64,000 bases of DNA from Polyodon spathula (GCF_017654505.1 NC_054538.1:48461489-48525488); one strand, 5' to 3'; counted from the first letter of the stretch, positions 34,391 to 46,513 are shown. The notes: generated by a model from the letters alone, not told the origin. Numbers and translations are program-made.

Positions 34391-35110
34391 ATGTAAATTC
34401 TGAAAACTTGGTAATGAAAGCAGAGTTGCTCTTAGGTGAATGGTAGATAACAAGGGTGAAGGAAATGGGAGCTTGATGGTGAGATGCTCAGATGAAGAAA
34501 AGGCAGGCAAAAAAAGAACTGAGGAAGCGAGCACAGAATTAGCAATAACAGCAGTGCCCCCGCCTCGGCCAGTGAGGTGAGGTCTGTCAGAGAGGGAATA
34601 GCCCTTTGGGGTGGCTAGATGCAGCGAGTGCATGTTGTTTACAGAGTGCCAGCTTTTAGCTAGACAGAGAAGATCAAGATTGGTATTGGTTATAAGTTTG
34701 CTGAAAAGCAGATTTGTTAGTTGGAGAGTGACAATTGAAAAAGGTGATTTTCAAGATTGTAGCATGCAGCGTAGGGGAGAAGTAGTTAGTAAGGGTTTGT
34801 GCAGCAGGTACTTGCCAGTGTTCATTCTGGGAGTGGGGAACGAGTGAGCCTGCTTTCTCCAGGGGATTGAGACGTTAGGTGTCATGGTAGGAATGAGGCC
34901 TCTAGTAGCCATTGGGAGGTTTTTGGAAAAGGTCCTCACTCGGACTGCCACAACTTAGACTGCCATTGGACTTGTGGTCCTTAGATTGGCTGGCGCGTAG
35001 AATGGCTGGCATTGTAAGACACTGATTGCCAATTAATACTATCCTGTAGGCCTGGAGCCATGTACTTAACACTAAATTTGCATCAACCTCATAATTCAAC
35101 ACACCCCAAC
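34391..35110 (-). pseudogene. L2-type LINE endonuclease region, partial
   Basis: In reverse: SNGSLSCGSPSEDLFQKPPN (about 34965-34910), a serine/proline-rich leader, NTNLDLLCLAKSWHS (about 34690-34645, the strand bearing the catalytic glutamate in apurinic endonucleases, here lysine-serine instead of the usual Thr-Glu-Thr), then ATPKGYSLSDRPHLTGRGGG (about 34615-34555) and SSEHLTIKLPFPS. The C-terminal half with the catalytic aspartate/histidine boxes is absent. It would nick target DNA; this remnant cannot. Confidence 0.75.
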
Positions 35111-35269
35111 ACAGTTTGGATCACTTAATTACTTTTTAAAAATAATTTAAATGCCTGCTGCTTACCTAAGCAAGCAACAATTATAACAAATAAACTACAA
35201 TCCACTTACCTATTTCAATGCCGATTCAAACAGCAACGTGAATTCCAGCCAGGGGAAGAAGCAGATACC

Positions 35270-37390
35270 ACACATGTTTGCAGATTAATGCTGGACTATC
35301 CCTAAACATGTAAAGCAAGTTTCAGATCTCTGCAATAAGTTGTTTGATACACAGACGTTTTAACAATTTCTGCAAAATCAAATATGGCTGCCAACCATGT
35401 GACCGACGACATTTGTTTTGCTTTTGTTTCTGGTACACCGTCCCATGGGCATCTACCAACCTACCAATTTTTTGACCAATTTTAGGGAGCATGAAATATA
35501 AATAAATAACAATAACTAAAAGCTGCAAGCAACTTGACGGCTTCCAAGGTATTCTTGTTCCTATATGTGTTCCATAGTAACCACGACCCAATATACACTC
35601 CTAAGGAGTTTTGCATTTGACCTTAAGGAGAGGTCAAAGGTCAAGGCAACTTGATGGTTTCCAAGGCATTCTTGTTCCTATATGTTTTCCATAGTAACAA
35701 TTACCCTATCTATGTTGTACCACAGGAGCATACAGTATATGGGTTGCTATATGTGTTTTATAGTAACCATTAGCTTGTCTGCACTCTAAGGAGTTATAAG
35801 CTAGTTTTGCATTTTACGTTAAGGGGAGGTCAAAGGTCACAGTCAAGGCAGTTTTTGCTCTGACACAACATGCCTTAGGTGCCTACCACCCTACCAAGTT
35901 TCGTGAGTTTTCGTGCAATGGTGTTGATTTTATGGACATTCGAAAAATTGTGCTTGTAAAATCCAATATGGCTGCCATATCATGTGACCAATCAACTTTC
36001 TGTTGTTGACATTAATTTCCCATAGTCCTCTACTACTATATGAAGTTTCATCGCTCTACCACATTGTACCATAGAGAAATACTGCAATATATGCAAATTG
36101 ACTATAGCTAAAATGTGATTGGCTCTCAGCGGCCTTGTTTTTTTTGTATGTACCAATTTGCTTTGAATAAACTTGATAGACAACCTTGCCAAGGCCATGT
36201 ATGCAAAGATTTGATTCAATCAGCATAATCGTTTCAGAGAGAAGTTATTTGAATATTTGACAAATTCGATTTGGTCATGAAACGATGTGACCGAGCGATT
36301 TCTCTTGAACAGCCATAAATCTAGGCCATGAGGGGAGTATGTGCACCAAGTTTCAGATCTCTATGGTAAACCAGTTCGGAGAAGATTTTTTTAAAATTGT
36401 CCAAAATTCGCAAAAGATCTAATATGGCTGCCACACCATATGACCTGTGACCTTAATTTTCACTCTGACACAACTTTCCTTAGCTGCCTACCACTGTACC
36501 AAGTTTCGTGAGTTTCTGTGCAACAGTGTTGATTTTAGAGAGTTTTTGAAAAAAGAGCGGAAGAACAAATTTAAATAAAAATCCTAACCGAAACAATAGG
36601 CTTCCCAGCCATTCTGGCTTGGAAGCCAAATAATAATAAAAATAACAAGAAGTTGCAAGCAACTTGACGGCTTCCAAGGCATTCTTGTTCCTATCTGTGT
36701 TCCATAGTAACCATGACCCTACCTGCACTCTCTAAGCAGTTGTAAGCCACTTTTGCATTTGACCTTAAAGAAAGGTCAGAGGTCAGTCAGACATTGGAGC
36801 ATGTATGGGTTCTTACGTGTTTAAGAATAACCATAATCCTATCTGCACTTTAAGAAGTTACAAGCTAAGTTTTGCATTTGACCTTAAGGAGAGGTCATAG
36901 GTCACAGTCAAGGCAATTTTTGAATAGAGTATTTATGGGTTCCTATATCAGTTCCATAGAAACCATGACCCTATCTGCACTCTGTAAGGAGTTATAAGCT
37001 AGTTTTGTATGTTGGCGATGTCATCCAATGTGGCTGTAGCAACTTCCCTTGAGCAACCTTTTAAAGACAACCACACTAGGGTCATGTGTGCCTTTGGGTT
37101 TGTTTCAATCAGGCTAACGGTTTGGGAGAAGACAGCCTTTTGTAGTTTGTGATTATGACATCATGCAGCTTGGCCGCCATACCACACAACCTGTCAGTGT
37201 CTTACTAACACCAGTTAATCTTGGACCATCCCTCAACAAGTATACAAAGTTTCAGCACTCTGCAATGAGTGGTTTTGAAAGACCAATTTTTAGATTTAGG
37301 AAAAAATGTTTGTTTTTTTTAATCCAATATGTCGGCCAAACCTTGGGACCTACTACAAATTTATTAACATTTTGAACAATCAACAGTTGT
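35270..37390 (+). repeat. DR1-bearing repeat cluster (degenerate units)
   Basis: Repeated phrases: cttccaaggcattcttgttc (35540, 35655, 36672), gaccctatctgcactct (36715, 36966), gagttataagctagttttg (35790, 36985), aatatggctgcca (35385, 35963, 36421) and taccaagtttcgtgagttt (35896, 36499). Four units hold a perfect AGGTCA-N-AGGTCA (35631-35643, 35827-35839, 36773-36785, 36892-36904). There is no coding capacity. The family also occurs, reversed, at 21.1 kb. Its class is unknown. Confidence 0.75.
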
Positions 37391-37399
37391 GTTTTTGGA

Positions 37400-37862
37400 T
37401 GTGGTGCCTTATCTTTCTTTTCTCATATTGTTCACATGTACAATGAAAGTAGCAGGGCATAAACTTGAGCGTTTGTGGAAGAAGACAGGTCTAACTGTTC
37501 ATTCACAATCCTACAAGCAGCATCAATTAGCTTATGGTACTGCCTTGAAATCATCTAGATCATCACATTACTTGGGCTTTGTTGAAGTGGTAATTCTAGG
37601 CTGCTATTCTCTACTATCAATCGTATGCTGAAGCCAGCATGCTTATTCCCCTTGCCAGCCTAAATTGACCAGTGCAATTCCTTCTTGGAATTCTTTCAAA
37701 ATAGAGTTGATAATATACGAATTCAAATTCTGTCTTCTGAAACCAATGCTACCTTATCTGTTGATTCTCCTGCTACACAGGGAGTGTTTTAACTGACTTT
37801 GTAGAGATTACCACTACAGGTCTATCTGAGCTACTTGCCAAAATGAATTCCACTAGTAGTAG
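37400..37862 (+). pseudogene. L2-type LINE linker fragment
   Basis: The frame 37389-37631 reads KVAGHKLERLWKKTGLTVHS and LAYGTALKSSRSSHYLGFVE, the linker between endonuclease and RT in L2-type ORF2. It is the equivalent of CERKWRSSGLTV in the minus-strand L2 copy. Shifted frames continue to about 37860. The fragment ends where a piggyBac-type copy begins. Confidence 0.65.
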
Positions 37863-37865
37863 TTC

Positions 37866-38139
37866 ATTATCAGTATTGCATCTCCAGCCAAGCCCCACCC
37901 CTTGTTTTATCACCAAACTCTTCAATAATACAATTCCAGTCATTATTTTATTACTATAACATCTGTAAAAGCTCTGCAAATGTATGTGATATGCTTTGAG
38001 CGCTGAATGCGGAAGCAGCTATCTCCTTTGTTTGTGTCCGTGTTATCTCTATGGTGCATGGGGCTGCTGTATTGCTCAGATACGCCCTTTTTCTCTGCTT
38101 CATTCGGTTCCTATCGGTCTCACTCGGCCATTTTAAAGG

Positions 38140-38172
<33 letters not shown>

Positions 38173-38258
38173 GAGATAAAACGGCTAGAGACCTGTGCCT
38201 TGTCTGTTTGATGTCGGACAGGGTCTGACATCGGACTGGAAAGGGAAAATTGTAATAG
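37866..38258. mobile_element. piggyBac-type element, copy D (inverted, both ends missing)
   Basis: Reverse of copy A from its middle (tctccagccaagccccaccc) to aaaattgtaat near its left end. It lacks the last 35 or so bases and the TTAA, and has an internal deletion of about 55 bases near 37910. A T31 run occupies 38141-38171. Confidence 0.8.
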
Positions 38259-38264
38259 TTGCCA

Positions 38265-38450
38265 GATGGACCTTTTAACGTAAAAGGGGATTTCCTCTCG
38301 TCAAACGGGTCCTTCAAAAGTTGAAGTATAACTGCCATGGGATGGGTCATGGGGTAAAAACCCAGAGGCAGGCAGCACATCTGAAAGACTTCCCCCACAT
38401 GGCTGCTCAGGCATTTTTCAGGTTGTCAATGACCCTATTAGAAAGCCCCA
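38265..38450 (-). pseudogene. DIRS-like recombinase N-terminus (copy C)
   Basis: PMAVILQLLKDPFDERKSPF (about 38340-38285) matches the core-binding part in copies A, B and D. No catalytic half: the element stops here at the neighbouring piggyBac-type copy. Confidence 0.65.
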
Positions 38451-39290
38451 TAACTCAAATGCAGCCGTTCAGGGACCAGACCCAGATCGGGATGCCATAA
38501 GGTCCACCGTGCCTGACTGGCAGGCTCCACGGCTGGCCCCTCAGGAGCTGCATCAGAGCCGAATACCAGTGTCTGGAGCATGGTGAACGGTGGAAAAGCA
38601 TATAACAGATGCCTAGGCCACAGGTATACCAAGGCATCTTTCGCCAGCGGGTCCCCCTCCTCCTATTATGGAGAACCAAAGGAGACAGTAGATTGATTCC
38701 TCTGAGGCAAATCAATCTGTCTTGGCCTGCAGCTCCAAAAAATTGATGTGGAGACCCTGACCCCCCCTCCATTCCACACAGCGCCGAGGTAGGAAGCATC
38801 CATGGTGATGACCTCCCTTCTGGTGACGCTACCTAGCGATACACCTAGGCATCGATGGGCAGGCTGTCCACCAAGAGAGCGCCTTTAGACAGTGGCGATA
38901 CACTGTCACTAGGTGGCCACAGTTCAATGTGGGCTGAAAAATCCTGCTGTTGAACCAGGCTTTCAGAAGGCGCATGCGCAGGAGACCCAGTTGAAGTGTC
39001 TGGGAAGCTGCTGCCATCAAGCCCAAATGTCTCTGGAACATCACTACTGTAAGCGCTCCAAACAGGTGGCTATGCTCCGCACTCTGTCATCCATGTGCTT
39101 AGACCTGGAGTCCTAGCACACTCCTAGATAGGAGGCTGCCTGCGAAGGTGTGAGCTGCCTCTTGACACTATTTGCCGACAGACCAAACCAATGAAGGTGG
39201 CCAGTGATGAGCTCAATGTGGGCCTCTTCCTGTGCTGGAGACTGGGCACAAATGAGCAAATCATGCAAGTAAATTGAGCGCTATGAGGCC
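38450..39290 (-). pseudogene. DIRS-like RT/RNase H remnant (copy C), catalytic Asp lost
   Basis: In reverse: SIYLHDLLICAQSP (about 39275-39235), where the YLDD catalytic box reads YLHD (changed codon near 39262-39264). Then ELITGHLHWFGLSANSVKRQ, LGLMAAASQTLQLGLLRMRL (about 39030-38975) and VITMDASYLGAVWNGGG (about 38805-38760), the first acidic box of RNase H, and HINFLELQAKTD. A GQPWSLPVRHGG phrase lies near 38530. Stops and frameshifts throughout. Confidence 0.75.
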
Positions 39291-39905
39291 TTTGAATCCT
39301 TAAAAAGGGGCCATGAGCTTGGGGGCAGCATGCTCCTAGGGCTGCTTCTGGGCTTGTTGCTTAGCCTGAGGTTTTTGCATCTTTGTCTAGCGGCAAAACT
39401 TGTTAAAGTTCCCACGGCGCGCAGCCATGGGCCGGTTATGAAAACCAAATCTGACCATAGTTGCAGTTGGCTGTGCTGGTCTATGAAGCTACTGGGGCCT
39501 TGGGCGCTGGTTTGCACACTGGGGGTGGCTGCTTGGGAAGCAATCGCACCAGTTCTTTGTGGACTCCTGTGCGCAGTGAGAGCTCTGTAGCATCTCCTCC
39601 ACTGCAGGACTAAAGGTATGTCCTGGTGTAATGGGGACATCTAACAGCGGTGCTGTACCTTTATCAGACACGTGCCTTGCGGCTATCAAAGCAGCCCAGC
39701 TCCTGCCCACAGCCTGCTTGTTCAATTTGGGAACACTGAGCATGTTTATGTTCACCAAATGCAGCTCATCTAGTTACTGTGGTGATGGTCTGTTATTCTC
39801 CGAAAGTGGTTTCAACAAACAGACCTGATAGGCTACCAGTATGCTGTTGTAATTACCCAGCATTGCGGTGAACACTCCGGCTGAGTAAGCGCTCTTTAGA
39901 ATCAC
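39281..39905 (-). pseudogene. DIRS-like gag remnant (copy C)
   Basis: In reverse: LGNYNSILVAYQVCLLKPL (about 39860-39805), LVNINMLSVPKLNKQAVGRS and LAALIAARHVSDKG-like text (about 39750-39660), then PITPGHTFSPAVEEMLQ. This is the same series as in copies A and B. Frame changes occur near 39640 and 39500. The protein would form the particle core. Confidence 0.75.
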
Positions 39906-39989
39906 ACATTAGGTAATGGTTACATTTCGTATTTGATAGGGGGCTACTATGTTTTGTTTTGTTCTTTCATTTTGCATTTATGTATTTCA

Positions 39990-40338
39990 ATGTATATTAG
40001 TTTTTTATATCTTTTAGTTGGTGTTGATTTGCTAAAGTGTAATGCTGGTTCCAGGGATCAGCTTATATTGCCTCCACAGTGCATCAGCACACACAACGGC
40101 TGCAATGCTGGCTCCAGGGGATCAACCCAGTGTGGTCTCCCCAGCTCATCAGCATGACAACCGTCTGGATTGAGCTAAGTAGGGTACATCTCTAGGGTCT
40201 TCAAGTGGGCACCTTCTGTCCTCTGTGTTTCGTCGACTAGCCCACGGCAAGAGGGCTCAACAGTGATTCTGACGTCCCCTCCATCAACCGCTCAGCTCAG
40301 CCCAGCTTACTTACCCGTATATCAGCGTTGCTTTCTTT
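39990..40338 (-). other. 3' non-coding region of the restriction-endonuclease LINE
   Basis: Moderately GC-rich text follows the stop codon at 40339 on the minus strand. It holds two similar blocks (ggctgcaatgctggctccag near 40098 and taatgctggttccaggga near 40040 on the plus strand) separated by about 58 bases. Such LINEs use the 3' region for RT recognition. The exact end is unclear. Confidence 0.5.
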
Positions 40339-43300
40339 CTATTGTGCTTGAGATCCCCATCCAGAATCTTTCCGTCTCAACCACAGCCAGTTTCTGCTCC
40401 TTTCTGTTGCTTCAGATAAGTTCTTCACGGTGCGACGCAACTCTTGGCCACTGAACCCAATGTCTCTAAGAAACCGGGTTGTAGTGTGCCACAAATCCTC
40501 GACAACCCACCTCCACTGGGTAAACCCGGAGTCTCCATCCTTGCTGTTCCACTTCAACAGCTAGTTGAGCATACCGAAGTTTCTTCCTCTCATACGCCTC
40601 ATCCACAGCATCCTCCCATGGCACTGTTAACTCTACCAAATGAACATGGCGTGCTGATCCAGCCCACAAGACAATTTCTGGTCGAAGGTTAGTGGTGGCA
40701 AAGGTGGAAAAATAAGCCATTGCCCAACATCTGCCGGCATTTTCCAGTCTATAGCAGCTTCCAGTTGTCCTGGGTGAGGCTTGGTTTTAACACCTTTTCT
40801 TGGTGGTTGCTCTCCTGGACAGAGGAACATTGCCTTTTGTGTGTAATGCTTTGATGGAACTGGTGGCAACTTATTGGCCAGGTTACGCTCGTCTTCCAAT
40901 GCTAAGGCCAAACATCGCAGCACCTGGTCATGGTGCCAAGTAAACCGTCCTTGGCTAAGACCCACCTTACATCCTGTCAAAATGCGCCTTAATGTTGTAG
41001 GTAATGAACACAAAGGACATGAGGGATCCTAACCCACCCAGAGGTTTAGCTTCTGTGGTGATGGGAGAACATCATATGTTGATCTGATGAGGAAATTGAT
41101 CTCTGTTCCATTGTCCATTGGTCTTGCCAGCTGATCTTGCATTGTTCCACACTCTCCCATTACTCATCCAATTCTCTGTGTGCTTCCTATTTTTGTTTGA
41201 CTACTCCAGCTTCCTCCTTAAATTAGGTCGCCACGTAGTTTTGTTCAAGAGCCCTGGGTCAGCTTCATACCTGTTTATACCTTGGTCCTTTTAATGCCGG
41301 AATTGCGTGGTTCTTCTTTGTTTTTGCCATGTAGCCTGGAGACATGCTGAACCCGGAATAATTCTGGAGCTCTTCTTTGCACTGAGACCAAGACCTCCTT
41401 TTCCATGCTGAACTTGCCCCATAATATTACCGATTCGAAGGGTAGCCTTAGCATCTTCCACAGCTTTCTTTGCCGCCCATTTTTTTCCAGTTTTCAAAAC
41501 AGGTGCTGCCTCCCTTACGCATTTGTCGTGAGAATCTACTAATGTCATTTCCAGTCGGACAATGGCGCACTTAAACTCCTCGGTTAGTGCAGAGATAGAC
41601 AACTGCAATATTCCTTTACCATTAAGTCCCACTCTGCTGAGGCAGCGTGGAAATCCCAACCATTTCCTGACGTGTGAACTGATTTAAAGCTTCCAGCTTC
41701 TCAACTGTTGTCAAGGAAACCTCGTACACAGTCAGTGGCCACAGCAGTCTTGGCAATAGACCATTCTGAAAACACCAGTGTTTCAGTTTGCCTGGTAAAG
41801 CGCTGCTGTCTATGCTGATCAACCCTTCCACTGCTTGTTGTCTAACTTCTCCCACATGAAATGTGTCCTTTAGATCCCCGTCGTACCATCTCCCTAGACT
41901 TTTCACTGGCTTCTCGGACACTGTTGGTATTGCCTCTCCGTTAATATAGAACCTTTTATCTACTACTTTACCTTTAATTATTGAGATGCTCCTTGATTTA
42001 GTGGGCTTGAATTGCATTCATGCCCTTTCAATGTTATTGGTTAATTTGCCCAATAACCGATTAGTGCAGGCTACTGTTGTAGTCATTGTAGTCATTGTTG
42101 TCATGTCATCCATGTATGCTCGAATTGGTGGTAGTCGCATTCCAGAAGCCAAGCGCTCTCTTCCCAGTACCCATTTTGATGCCCTAATAATTACTTCCAT
42201 TGCTATGGTAAAAGCCAGTGGAGAAATGGTACATCCTGCCATTATTCCAACTTCTAGGCATTGCCATGTAGTGCTGAATTCTGAAGTTGCAAATCTAACT
42301 AACTAAATTGCAACTCTCCAAAGTAGGCTTTCACTAAATTTGTTATTGTCATCGGTACGCAAAAAAAAAATCAAACGCTGCCCAAAGAAGTTCATGTGGC
42401 ACTGAACCATATGCATTAGCAAAATCCAGGAATGTTCCACGTAGCTCCTTTTTTGCTGATTGAATTTGATGCCAGATTACGCAGATGTGTTCTAAGCATC
42501 CTGGGAAACCTGGAATGTCTGCTTTTATTGAAGCAGTTATTTAATAGGTAGGTTGACAATCTCTGAGCTACTGGAGAAAGTCTTGCCGTCTACATTTAAT
42601 AGGGAAATAGGGTAAAACTGACTGATGCTTGTAGAGTCTTTTTCTTTTGGTATAGACTCCACCTGCTTGGCGCCATACTCTTGGTACGACCTGTTTTTCC
42701 CATGCCACTTTCATCAATTTCCACAGGATTCGTAGAACTCCAGAAGCAGTCTCGTACACTCTGTATGGAACTCCATTAGGCCCTGGATATGATGATGCCC
42801 TTGCTTTTTTCACAACTTGCTCTACTCTTTCCACTTAGGTGCACAATCCTCCATTTGGTATTTGGGTGCATTGATAGGTGGGATGTCTGAAGGAATTGAC
42901 ACAGACTCCTGCCTTTTTGAATCCTCTAAATATCTCTCCAGATCAACCTTAGATGATTTCATTGGGCCATTTTTCTCACTGGTGAGTATCTTCTTTACAA
43001 ATTTGAATGGATCTTTATAAAAGTTAGTTCTTGCACGCTTTTTCTTTTGGTAGCATTTCCGTAGACGCTCAGCTCTGTGCAATGTTATCTTTTATGACCC
43101 TTTGTAACAGATTGAGTCCCTCTTTCTGACTTTGTTCTGCTTTTCTCCATTGCTTCCTCAACTGCCTCCTTTCTCTAAGTGTTCAATCTCCTGCTGCCGT
43201 CTAGACTTTCTAGGAATAGTTTGTACTTTTTCCTTCCTTTTTCAATTCCAAACCTCTCACTTCCATATGCATAGATGATGTCCCCAAATTTATCCAGCTT

Positions 43301-43639
43301 CTTTTCAACTGTTCCATTTAACCTTTCCAAAGTAAAACAGAGATCAGTGTTTACTGTGTCCCATGCAGTTTTCTCACAGGCTCTTGGCCATTTAACTCCA
43401 GGCTTGTGCCCATTGAGGTTCTTTTTTCTCTTACGCTGGTTTGTCTGACCGGGTTCACAAGGATCATTAGGTTCATCACTATCTGTATCCATGCATGTCT
43501 TCTTCACGTCTATGACAGGGGTGCTGATATCCTGCGAACTGTGGTTTGCTTCCTGTCGCTGGATTTCATTCGACTGACTTGACTGACTTCGTAAGAAGTA
43601 CTGATCAATGCAAGGCCCTTGTCCCAGACCCAAAAACAC
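40339..43639 (-). pseudogene. RT plus restriction-like endonuclease protein (frameshifted)
   Basis: N-terminal region 43639-43175 is polar and basic (NQRKRKKNLNGHKPG; no zinc fingers seen). A basic linker follows (MHRAERLRKCYQKKKRARTN), then RT: SYPGPNGVPYRVYETAS (about 42800-42740), LDFANAYGSVPHELL in a shifted frame (motif A, about 42430-42385), AGCTISPLAFTIAMEVII (about 42240-42190) and RAYMDDMTT with intact YMDD (about 42130-42105). The thumb has PVKSLGRWYDGDLKD and PGKLKHWCFQNGLLPRLLWP. At the end, CPLCSLPTTLRRILTGC (about 41022-40972) has arginine where the CCHC motif needs histidine. Then LRPEIVLWAG, VHLVELTVPWEDAVDEAYER (about 40690-40600) and YPVEVGCRGFV form the endonuclease, whose usual Pro-Asp reads Pro-Glu. 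About seven frameshifts or stops. Confidence 0.85.
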
Positions 43640-43645
43640 AACTTG

Positions 43646-46510
43646 CGATAATTTTGTCTTTTTTATTTTTAATTTTAATTAATCTTTTAATTTTATTCAG
43701 TTAGAAATGTATTTTAAAAAAACAACCTCTACTGTTGTGACTATTTTTGTACTGTGAAATAGTGGGCTCACAACTATTGTATCGTTGAAATTGCACAGCA
43801 TGGTAGCGCCTTCATCGAAAGGGCAGTATCGCTGTTAGAAAACATTTTTCTCATTATTTTCTGTAAACACTTTTAAACCTACATTTACATTTTTGCTTTG
43901 TAAAGTTTTAGGAAAATATGAATTTTCGTAAAGGATCACTTGCATAATGAGAGAGAAAAAAAAAACAATTTTATTATACAAATGTTTTTTGTCAGTAGTT
44001 TATCCGGACAACGGCAGTTATCTAAATGGAGCAGTATTACTGTACTTTCCATGCCTTGGTTTGTTGTTTAAAGGTGATGAGCTCCAGTCGAGTTGACAAG
44101 TTGTGATTGGCTGATTCGGCAGTTGTGGGTACAGGACTGGTTGCTTTCGTTGGTGTAAATTATTGATTTGGTGGGTTTTGGTAGATAATAAAATAAATGT
44201 AGACCAGTTGTGTATTTGTTTAGTATTTGCTGTCCAATAGGTGTGAACTGAGCTTTCATTCCAGAAAGTCAAAATGCAAATGTGATTTTAAGTTTGATTT
44301 ACAGTTAATGCTGCGACGTTTCAACGGGTATGTACTGTCTGATCGAAGCCTGCTAGAGCTGGAAGCTGATTGGCTGATGGTACTGAATCATTTTCTGATC
44401 AATAGTAAGGGATCAGTGCAGAACTTGTTCTTCTGCTATTGCCTGTTTCACCTTCAGCAGCTCATGTCTGATTGTGTAAGATGGAGAATTTGTGTTCTGG
44501 AAACAAAATGTAGTGATACAAATGGAAACAGTTTTCTTGAATGGATTTCAGTAGCATTGACTGAGTATTGCTTGTACTGTACTGTCTCATCTGTCTTTCT
44601 GACAATATTGCAGTTAACTGTGTTTTCTGCTTTTTTACTGTTCTAGATAGAAAACAGCTCTTGACACCCAGTAGTTTGGACATTTTCATTCCAGTTCCAA
44701 GCTTTCTCTGGTGCCCAGCTACTGCAGTTCTGTCACGGGGTCTATGCTTGTAGAACAGCAGAGATGGAAGCAGTTGGGAAGGTCAAAGCCTTAAAAGGCT
44801 AGATGGTGTGGTAGGACACATTATCACTTATAGTATGAAGTACCTTCTGTGCTGGTATTTTATTGGCAGTGGCTGTTTGCTAAATGTGTGTAAAGAGACT
44901 GTTGATAACGGGACTGGAATGCAAGTCTAATCCCTCTTTAAGAGGGTGTCTTAGAGGGTGACATTAAGGAAGCAACTTCTAGGTTTTTTTTTTTAAATAA
45001 ATTATATTTGCGTGACCAATTATTCTCATTCTAACGTCCTATTACATTCCCTCACTTCAGCAGTTCCCCACACAGCTCGGGAGATTAAAAAAAAAAAAAA
45101 AAAAAAAAAACTAAACTATTTTTACACCCTGGAACTTGAGTGAATGTCTGTCTGCCAGCTACCAACCTCTATAGGACAAAGGCAATCCCTGCAGTTGTGT
45201 GCTTGAGCTCAACAGGCACCTTCCCGATAGGGTCTGCTGTAGCGTGATGAGGAGAAACTGCCAGTTTTGCCTCCGTAACCCACAGGAGCATCATTGCCAA
45301 TGCAACGCACCCTCCAGAATATCCAGCAAAGAACAGCGACTTCACACAGAAGAATTTTTTCTTTTCTTCCAGTCTGTCTGAAATTTAGATTGTTTTAGCT
45401 CACACACACTAATAAGGCTACACTTCAATTATTTTAATTAGTGTTTGCATGTGAATATTGTGAAAGCTGTTTGTAATAGAGAAGTCATGGAAGTTTACAG
45501 GTCTGTGTTTTCTGTAAATCAATTAAATAAAACAATCAGAGAAATGCGAGAACTAATACCCTCAACAATTTAAATTCACTAAACTTTTTTTTACCTTGCC
45601 TCATGGGCAAAATTTCTTAAATTGATTTAAAGGGTCACTATGGAAGATTAGATTAAAGGGAATTGGATTTTGACTTTTAGGCAGAGACGGATTGAGAGCA
45701 AGGCACTTGGTTGTACTTTGGTAATCACTCATGATTTCAGATGGAATTACATGACAGATTTAATTTATATTGGAATGTTTATACCTTTTTAGTGAATTTT
45801 CATATTTTTGATAGATTTAACAACTAATTATTTTAATGGTTATGTGAATTTTATATTGAATTGAGACAGTGTTTATTACTTTGTTTTCTGTAAATCAATA
45901 ATGGTCAGGAATGCACTTCGAATGATTGATTTAAATTCACTGTACAGTGTTTTATTAAGCCACGACAAACCTTCCCTGTATTTAAACTGTGGAGTCACTC
46001 ATGAAAACCACACTTCCACTTTTGGAGAGAGGTGAACCTAACATTTACCTAAAGAGGAAACAAATTGTATGACAAGTTAGCATAACTCGGAAAGATAAAC
46101 ATTTTTAAAATAGTTAATAGTTCATATTTGAGCGAAACACTTAGTATGAGGGTTTGGAAACGCAATGCTCTCGGCACAGAAGCGATGACTATAGTATTGG
46201 CAACATTAAAAGTTGTGTCCCTTCCGGTTGGCAACAATTTATGAATAAGGCCCAACGCCACTAAACTAAACTAAAGCCCGCGTGTTGCGGTGATTAGTCA
46301 ATCTGCTTTCAGCATATCAAGTAAAGATAGAAGAGCCCAGTGACAGGTCTATTAAAGCATCTGCAGTTTTTATGCATTAACACTAGAAGGACCGGAGATA
46401 TACTCATACCTAGAAGCCCCGCAGCAGTCTTTCTGATGACTGTATTCAAAACACTGTAAATAGTATAATGAAAGGAGAAAAAATCTGATGTAAGTCGTTA
46501 ATTTAGGTTT
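43646..46510. other. Unassigned AT-rich DNA
   Basis: Poly-A runs at about 43958-43967 and 45088-45110. Two overlapping frames at 44018-44646 (up to 139 codons) show no recognisable protein. TTAACACTAGAAGGACCG at about 46378 could be another TTAA-type transposon end. No gene recognised. Confidence 0.5.
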
Positions 46511-46513
46511 TTA

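Larger units (their letters stand above)
32175..35110 (-). mobile_element. L2-type LINE, long minus-strand copy
   Basis: From 35110 down to about 32175 the minus strand gives endonuclease, linker, RT and C-terminal parts of an L2-type ORF2, followed by a short 3' region. It is roughly 2.9 kb. The middle of the endonuclease is missing: 34125-34390 is AT-rich non-coding DNA in its place. A poly-A run lies near 32093-32108. Confidence 0.85.
38262..39905 (-). mobile_element. DIRS-like retrotransposon, copy C
   Basis: Minus strand: gag (39905-39300), RT remnant (39290-38990), RNase H side (38850-38450), recombinase N-terminus (38440-38265). The first half of RT is deleted at the gag/RT junction. 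The recombinase is cut off at the boundary with the piggyBac-type copy at about 38260. Confidence 0.8.
39990..43645 (-). mobile_element. Non-LTR retrotransposon with restriction-like endonuclease (R2-superfamily type)
   Basis: A single long minus-strand ORF, now broken, ends with a CCHC-like motif and a PD-(D/E)XK-type endonuclease downstream of RT. That order defines R2/NeSL/Hero-like LINEs rather than the apurinic-endonuclease type. A 3' non-coding region of about 350 bp (40338-39990) follows. The copy is almost collinear over 3.6 kb, so it is relatively young or well preserved. Confidence 0.8.

Noticed and set aside
44018..44646. Overlapping frames of up to 139 codons on both strands
   Set aside because: They have no recognisable motif, low-complexity hydrophobic composition and overlapping opposite-strand frames, so chance is the best explanation.
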